A DNA stretch of 8,201 nt. Origin: JAHJRJ01 sp037443685 (GTDB taxonomy: Bacteria; Bacteroidota; Ignavibacteria; UBA10030; BY39). Numbering within the stretch: position 1 is the first letter of the stretch; the number at the start of each line of letters is the position of its first letter. Of the stretch, positions 1 to 4,900 are shown one piece after another. A program made the position numbers and the translations under genes. The notes under the pieces were generated by a model. It was not told the DNA's origin, made no database searches, and was given only the letters and a program-made list of their open reading frames with translations. The stretch is taken from the NCBI GenBank assembly GCA_037443685.1, contig JBBINX010000092.1, positions 1 through 8,201 on the forward strand, read 5' to 3'.

Positions 1-438
1 TATAATTATTTTTCAGGGAAAGGCATTCCGTTATTTAAAATATCTGAGAAATTGAAAGTTGCCAGCGATTCAGTTTTATTTTCACATATTTATTCCCACA
101 CTGTAACAAATGTGATTGTAACGACCGATCAGATGAAGCATGTCGTTAAAACCGGGAATGCGTTGATAATTGATGCAAGAAATCGTGAAGTTTATACCAA
201 AGGACACATTCCAACAGCAATCAACATTCCATTCGTCGATGTTTTTAATTATGTTGAAACATTACAACCGTTACCGAGAGATACTTTGTTAATTATTTAT
301 TGTGAGGGGATTCGTTGCGAGTTAAGTAAAAATTTATCTCAGTTTTTAAAAGGAATGAACTTTAATAGAATATTCCTCTACCACGATGGTATCGAAGGGT
401 GGAATGCACAACACCTTCCCCTTGAGGTGAAGCAATGA
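1..438 (+). CDS. Rhodanese-like domain protein, 5'-truncated by the window edge
   Basis: The frame is open from base 1 to the TGA at 436-438, giving 145 visible residues, so the true start lies upstream. A TTG at 52 could be mistaken for a start, but residues before it (ending GKGIPLF) read as ordinary protein. They resemble the stretch that follows an N-terminal membrane helix in similar proteins, so a membrane anchor is probably missing from view. The rhodanese fold covers about residues 40-145 of the visible frame. It shows the DAR motif (D58, R60), the GHIPTAINIP signature around H69, and an active-site loop YCEGIRCE with the expected catalytic Cys at 101 and a second Cys at 106. Rhodaneses carry sulfur as a persulfide on that Cys; the substrate here cannot be told. 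The gene overlaps the following DoxX/MauE-type gene by 4 nt, which implies co-translation and a shared role in envelope thiol or sulfur chemistry. The fold is confident; the exact function is not. Confidence 0.88.
   Translation, partial: YNYFSGKGIPLFKISEKLKVASDSVLFSHIYSHTVTNVIVTTDQMKHVVKTGNALIIDARNREVYTKGHIPTAINIPFVDVFNYVETLQPLPRDTLLIIYCEGIRCELSKNLSQFLKGMNFNRIFLYHDGIEGWNAQHLPLEVKQ
424..430 (+). promoter_or_regulatory. Ribosome binding site for the DoxX/MauE-type gene
   Basis: GAGGTGA lies 4 nt before the ATG at 435, inside the 3' end of the rhodanese gene. It is the clearest Shine-Dalgarno-like sequence in the window; the other genes have weak or no such site. With the ATGA overlap it supports the 435 start and translational coupling. 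Confidence 0.5.
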
Positions 439-878
439 AGACACAAAGTAATAAATATCTCCTTTTCATATTCCGATTAACGGTAGGCTTCGTTCTTATC
501 ATTGCAGCAATTCCCAAAATCGCTGACCCTTCATCGTTCGCCAAATCTATTGAAGCGTATCAGTTAATCCCTGCGATCTTCATTAATCTCGCAGCACTGA
601 TTATCCCATGGGTTGAATTACTCATCGGAATATTTTTATTGGTTGGAGTTATGCTTCGAGGTAGTGCAGTACTTTCAGCGAGTATGTTCGCTGTATTTTC
701 GATTATTATAGCAGTTAGTTTAATGCGCGGTCTTTCTATTGATTGCGGTTGCTTCGGCGCAAATAGTTCCCCGTTAAACTGGATGCGCTTTTGGGAAGAT
801 ATTGGACTGATGTTGTTGTCGATTATAATATTTCACACGTCAAAAAATCAAAAATTAGAACTGCACAACCATTCGTAG
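435..878 (+). CDS. DoxX/MauE-family redox-associated membrane protein
   Basis: A 147-residue integral membrane protein with four likely helices, at about residues 8-26, 48-70, 77-98 and 119-134. The ATG at 435 overlaps the upstream stop in an ATGA arrangement and has a GAGGTGA site 4 nt before it, so the start is well supported. Between helices 3 and 4 is the motif DCGCFG, with Cys104 and Cys106. This motif and the four-helix layout are typical of the MauE/DoxX-like family. MauE itself is needed for maturation of methylamine dehydrogenase, probably through periplasmic disulfide handling, but most family members are uncharacterised. An early segment with a proline and a charged residue (IPKIADP, about 26-32) and the WVELLIG segment near 59-65 also fit the family. 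Coupling to a rhodanese suggests a membrane component passing electrons or sulfur through its CxC pair. No mau gene cluster is visible, so the symbol mauE is not applied. Confidence 0.85.
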   Translation: MKTQSNKYLLFIFRLTVGFVLIIAAIPKIADPSSFAKSIEAYQLIPAIFINLAALIIPWVELLIGIFLLVGVMLRGSAVLSASMFAVFSIIIAVSLMRGLSIDCGCFGANSSPLNWMRFWEDIGLMLLSIIIFHTSKNQKLELHNHS

Positions 879-934
879 TCCTCTTTTTGTTCATCTATCG
901 GCTTTCCAAATTTAATTCTAAAAATGAAAAACTT

Positions 935-963
935 TTGCTAATTATATTCACTTGTCTTATATT
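935..963 (+). promoter_or_regulatory. Candidate housekeeping-type promoter for the sigma/anti-sigma pair
   Basis: TTGCTA (935-940) and TATATT (958-963) are separated by exactly 17 nt in the 93-bp gap between the DoxX/MauE-type gene and the sigma gene. The -10 matches the sigma-70 consensus at 5 of 6 positions and the -35 at 4 of 6. A start about 7 nt after the -10 would fall at 970-972, almost on the ATG at 972. The surrounding DNA is AT-rich, so chance matches are easy, and Bacteroidota promoters can differ from this consensus. Confidence 0.35.
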
Positions 964-971
964 TACATTCA

Positions 972-1568
972 ATGAAAGTTCTCGCACAATTAAATATCGA
1001 AGACAACGAATTAGGGTTAATTCAAAAAGCTCAGGAAGGTGATGAACATGCATTTACTAAGCTTGTTCATCGTTATGAAGATATGATCTACAGTTTCTCG
1101 TACAAGGTGTGCAGAAACAAAGAAAAAGCTGAGCAGACGCTGCAGGATACTTTCATTAACGTTTATAAAAATATCTCGAGCTTTAGAGGCGACTCAAAAT
1201 TTTCGACCTGGCTTTACAGTATTGTTACAAACAATTGTATGATGAAACACCGCAAACGTAAATTAGATGATCTGTGGATTTCGTATGATGAACCACCCGC
1301 TGAAGGTGTGGAGCCAAAAGATTTCGCGGCTTGGGATCCGTCGCCCGCTGAACTTCTTATGGATAAAGAATTACAGGAAAAAATGGATGCCGCAATTTTA
1401 AAACTTCCGCAAGACTATAGAGTCGTTTTTGTTCTGCGCGATATTGAAGGACGCTCGGCTGAGGAAACTTCAAAAATTTTAAAACTCTCAGTGCCCGCGG
1501 TTAAATCTCGTTTGCGACGTGCTCGGTTTTTTTTACGTGATGAATTGAATAAATATTTAATCCAATAA
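972..1568 (+). CDS. ECF-type RNA polymerase sigma factor (sigma-70 family)
   Basis: A 198-residue protein of the usual ECF length with only sigma regions 2 and 4. Region 2 covers about residues 25-95: the QEGDEHAF stretch, then YEDMIYSFSYKV, then the core-binding and -10 recognition segment from DTFINVYKNI (59-68) to FSTWLYSIVTNN (77-88). A polar, proline-containing linker (about 98-130, with DEPPAEGVEP) joins region 4 at about 135-192. There LPQDYRVVFVLRDIEG and a helix-turn-helix ending VKSRLRRAR (177-185) would read the -35 element. The ATG at 972 is the only sensible start, since the next Met comes well inside region 2. No Shine-Dalgarno site precedes it. The anti-sigma gene begins 2 nt after its stop, so the two are almost certainly co-expressed. 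It would direct polymerase to a specific regulon when released. Its targets cannot be read from this window. Confidence 0.93.
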   Translation: MKVLAQLNIEDNELGLIQKAQEGDEHAFTKLVHRYEDMIYSFSYKVCRNKEKAEQTLQDTFINVYKNISSFRGDSKFSTWLYSIVTNNCMMKHRKRKLDDLWISYDEPPAEGVEPKDFAAWDPSPAELLMDKELQEKMDAAILKLPQDYRVVFVLRDIEGRSAEETSKILKLSVPAVKSRLRRARFFLRDELNKYLIQ

Positions 1569-1570
1569 AT

Positions 1571-1834
1571 ATGAACTGCAAAAAAACATACCGATATGTG
1601 TGCGAAAATTTAGATGCTAACTTGAATTCTCCAACCTGTATCGAAATCAAAAAACATTTAGACCATTGTACTAATTGCACTGCTTATTTAGAGACACTCA
1701 AAAAAACTGTTCTGTTATACAAAAATCAAAAAAGTCCCAAATTAGGAAAATCTGCCCGAAAGAATTTAATACTTTCCTTAAATCTTCAAAAACCCTCAAA
1801 ATTTAATAAAAAGCGTAATATTTCAAACAATTAG
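1571..1834 (+). CDS. Small soluble zinc-finger anti-sigma factor (zf-HC2/ZAS type)
   Basis: An 87-residue protein starting 2 nt after the sigma stop, with no Shine-Dalgarno site, so translation is probably coupled. The zinc-binding signature H-x3-C-x2-C is plain at His29, Cys33 and Cys36. Further cysteines at 3, 11 and 23 leave several candidates for a fourth ligand. There is no transmembrane helix; the C-terminal half is lysine-rich and ends in a basic tail (SKFNKKRNISNN). In the zinc-associated anti-sigma family a protein of this kind wraps the neighbouring ECF sigma factor and blocks polymerase binding. Soluble, Cys-rich members such as RsrA of Streptomyces release sigma when cysteines are oxidised and zinc is lost. 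The Cys spacing here resembles RsrA by eye, so thiol or disulfide stress is a reasonable inferred signal, but other inputs are possible. The anti-sigma role rests on the motif plus gene order. Confidence 0.8.
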   Translation: MNCKKTYRYVCENLDANLNSPTCIEIKKHLDHCTNCTAYLETLKKTVLLYKNQKSPKLGKSARKNLILSLNLQKPSKFNKKRNISNN

Positions 1835-1896
1835 CTTTACCTGTTTTTTCTTATATCGAAGCACATTAAAGATATTCGCATCACCTTATTCAACAA

Positions 1897-1925
1897 TTGA
1901 TTTTTAATGATAAAAGAATTAAAAT
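1897..1925 (+). promoter_or_regulatory. Candidate promoter for the large secreted EEP protein
   Basis: In the 133-bp gap 1835-1967, TTGATT (1897-1902) and TAAAAT (1920-1925) are spaced by 17 nt, a good sigma-70-like arrangement. It would give a start near 1932 and a leader of about 36 nt. A purine-rich AAGAGAAAG (1951-1959) lies 8 nt before the ATG at 1968 and may be a weak ribosome binding site. The rest of the gap is plain AT-rich sequence with no hairpin terminator. AT richness makes a chance match possible. Confidence 0.35.
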
Positions 1926-1967
1926 AAAGTAGAAAAAATATATAAATAACAAGAGAAAGTAATTATT

Positions 1968-4900
1968 ATGCGCCGCCTCCCGAGCGCTATTATAATATAC
2001 ATAATAGCAATATCGTGTTGTATTTTTATGTCAGCATCTTACAGTCAAACCGATACCTTGACTATCGCAACTTACAACATTTTAAATTATCCCGGTTCAG
2101 ATGCCGCAATCCGAAATCCATACTTCCGTTCTGTAATCCATTCTATGAAACCTGACGTGCTGATTGTTCAAGAAATGCAAAGTCAGGCAGGTGTAACTAC
2201 TTTTCTGAACGAAGTAATGAATAAATATCAGTCTGGATTGTACTCTACAATTCCTTTTAATGATGGTCCTGATACTGATAATAGTTTTTATTATCGATCG
2301 GACAAGGTTACTTTTATTGGTGCACAATACATCAATACAGCATTAAGAAGAATTGCGGAATACACATTCCGACATGAAAACAGTGGTGAGGTAATAAAAA
2401 TTTATTCACTCCATCTTAAAGCCAATGCAACTACGGATGATGAAAATAAGAGGCTTGCTGAAGTAACGATCTTGAGAGATCATATGAATGCCTTACCCGC
2501 GAATACAAATTTTATTGTAGGAGGCGATTTTAATTTCTACGCAAGCACTGAACCTGCCTATATTAAATTGACAGGGAGCGAACCTGATAACGACGGAAGA
2601 TGTTTTGACCCGAAAACATTAACCGGTACCTGGAACCAAGCTGCTTATGCAATTCACCACACGCAATCACCACGCGTACGAAGTTTTGGCGGTGGTACAA
2701 CCGGTGGTCTGGACGACCGGTTCGATATGTTATTAAATTCTTTTAGTCTAACAGACAATCTTATCAGTGCATCTTATAAAGCTTATGGTAACGACGGTAA
2801 TCACTACAACGATTCAATTAACCGCCTACCAAATACTGCAGTTCCCGATAGCGTCGCACACGGATTGCATTATGCTGCTGACCATATACCTGTGGTCGCA
2901 AAATATGTTTTCCAGTCAGGAACTGGAAATATAACTATTTCCGGATTGTTGAACGATTTCGGCTCTGTTCCTGTCGGAGGATTTTCTCCCGAACAGAATT
3001 ACTCAGTATCGGCGAACGGCTTGACTGGAAATTTGGTTATCACACCACCAACCGGGTTTCAAGTCTCAACTGTAAGCGGGTCAGGATTTGTTTCATCATT
3101 ATCAATTCCACATTCCGGCGGTGTAATTAATAGTGTGCCGATTTATGTTCGCTTCGCTCCCGCATCAGCCGGCAGTTTTAGCGGTTCCATAAACCATGCA
3201 AGTAGCGGAGTGAGCTCTCAATTACTATCTGTTAGCGGTACGGGTATCGCAGCAACGGTAATTCTCGCTTGGGAAATGAATACGTTAGCTGGAAATGAGG
3301 TATCGGTAAATTCAACGACAACAAATGCTAATTTGAATACTTCTACTCTCTCGCGTGGTTCAGCTATAAATGCAAGTCCATTAGTTAATGCATTTAGTTC
3401 AACAAATTTTTCAGGTACTACGCTAGCAAATGCTGTAAGTACCAACCAGTTCTTACAATTTTCAATTAGTGTTAAAAGTGGATACAGAGTTTCGCTTTCT
3501 ACGTTGGATGCAAACTTTCGACGTTCCAGCACAGGTCCAAATAAATTTCAATGGCAATATAGTATGAACGGGTTTGCATCAGCCGGAACAAATATCGGAA
3601 GTGAAATATCTTATACAACGACAGAAGATAACGGACTGGCGCAAACACAAATAAATTTATCAACTATATCCGACTTCCAGAATGTTTCTAGCAATACTAC
3701 AATAACTGTCCGTTTGTATGGGTATAATGCATCAGCGACTGGCGGCACTTTTGCCATAGGCAGATTAAGTGGAAATGATTTGACTATCGGAGGTGCTCTT
3801 ACAGTTGTAACTCCGGTAATTACACCTTCAACTTCTTCTATTTCAGGTTTCGGCAATATTGAAGTCGGAAGTATTTCATCGGTAAAATCATTTTTGGTAT
3901 CAGGCAGTGATCTCTCTGAGAATATATCAATAACCACACCTTCGGGTTTTGAAATTTCTACTTCGAGTAGTTCAGAATTTGGTAATTCTTTATCCCTGAT
4001 TCCTACGTCGGGCTCTGTTCCGGCTACAACTATCTATGTTCGATTTAAGCCAACACTTGAACAATATTATTCAGGAAACATCGCACTCACAAGCAGTGGC
4101 GCCACAACAAAAAATATTTCTGTGAGCGGGACAGGTTTGGCTGTTGAACCGACGATACAAGCTTCCAATCTCACGTTCTCTTCAGTAGGTTTAAATTCGA
4201 TGACTTTAAGCTGGACTAATGGAAACGGAGCTAACCGTATAGTTGTTGCAAGAAGTGGAAGCGCTGTTAATTCTCACACCGTTGATGGTTCGGTATATTC
4301 TCCGAATTCTATTTTCGGTAACGGTTCACAAATCGGAACGGGAAACTTTGTAGTATATTCGGGAAGTGGAAACTCCGTAACTGTTACAGGATTAACAGCT
4401 AACACAACGTATCATTTTGCAGTTTGTGAATTTAACGGGTCGGGAATATCTACAAATTATTTTACTTCTCCACCGGCAATAGCAAACAGGATTACTTTAT
4501 CGGTTCTTTGGAAGGAAGATTTTGAGACCGGGACTAAAAACTCTTATGCAATAGCATCAGTTACTTGTACAAAAGGTTCATGGATAATGAATGAAGCGTT
4601 ACTTGGAAATAGTACTAGCGACATAAAAAATGGGCTGCAAAGTGTGAGACAAAGAAATGATACTAGTAATATTTCTATGGATTTTGATAAACCAAATGGT
4701 GCTGCTACAGTATCAGTGCTTCATGCAAAATATGGCTCTGATGGAAATAGTACATGGAAATTACAATTTTCTACGAATAGCGGCTCAAGTTGGATAGATA
4801 ATGGAAGTACGATTACAACATCGAGTACAACTCTCGTAGAACAGAATTTTACAATTAACAAATCCGGAAACATCAGATTGAAAATTCTAAAATTAAGTGG

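Noticed and set aside
52..54. TTG at 52 as the start of the rhodanese-like gene
   Set aside because: The frame stays open to base 1 with protein-like residues before the TTG, and no ribosome site precedes it, so the gene most likely begins outside the window.
925..959. Possible ECF autoregulatory promoter (AAC at 930-932, GTC at 954-956) upstream of the sigma gene
   Set aside because: The gap between the two elements is too long for usual ECF promoters, and the trinucleotides are too short to stand out in AT-rich DNA.
791..1042. Plus-strand open frame of 83 codons bridging the DoxX/MauE-type gene and the sigma gene
   Set aside because: It overlaps the 3' end of one well-supported gene and the 5' end of the other in a different frame, and its translation is low-complexity with a basic tail and no domain pattern.
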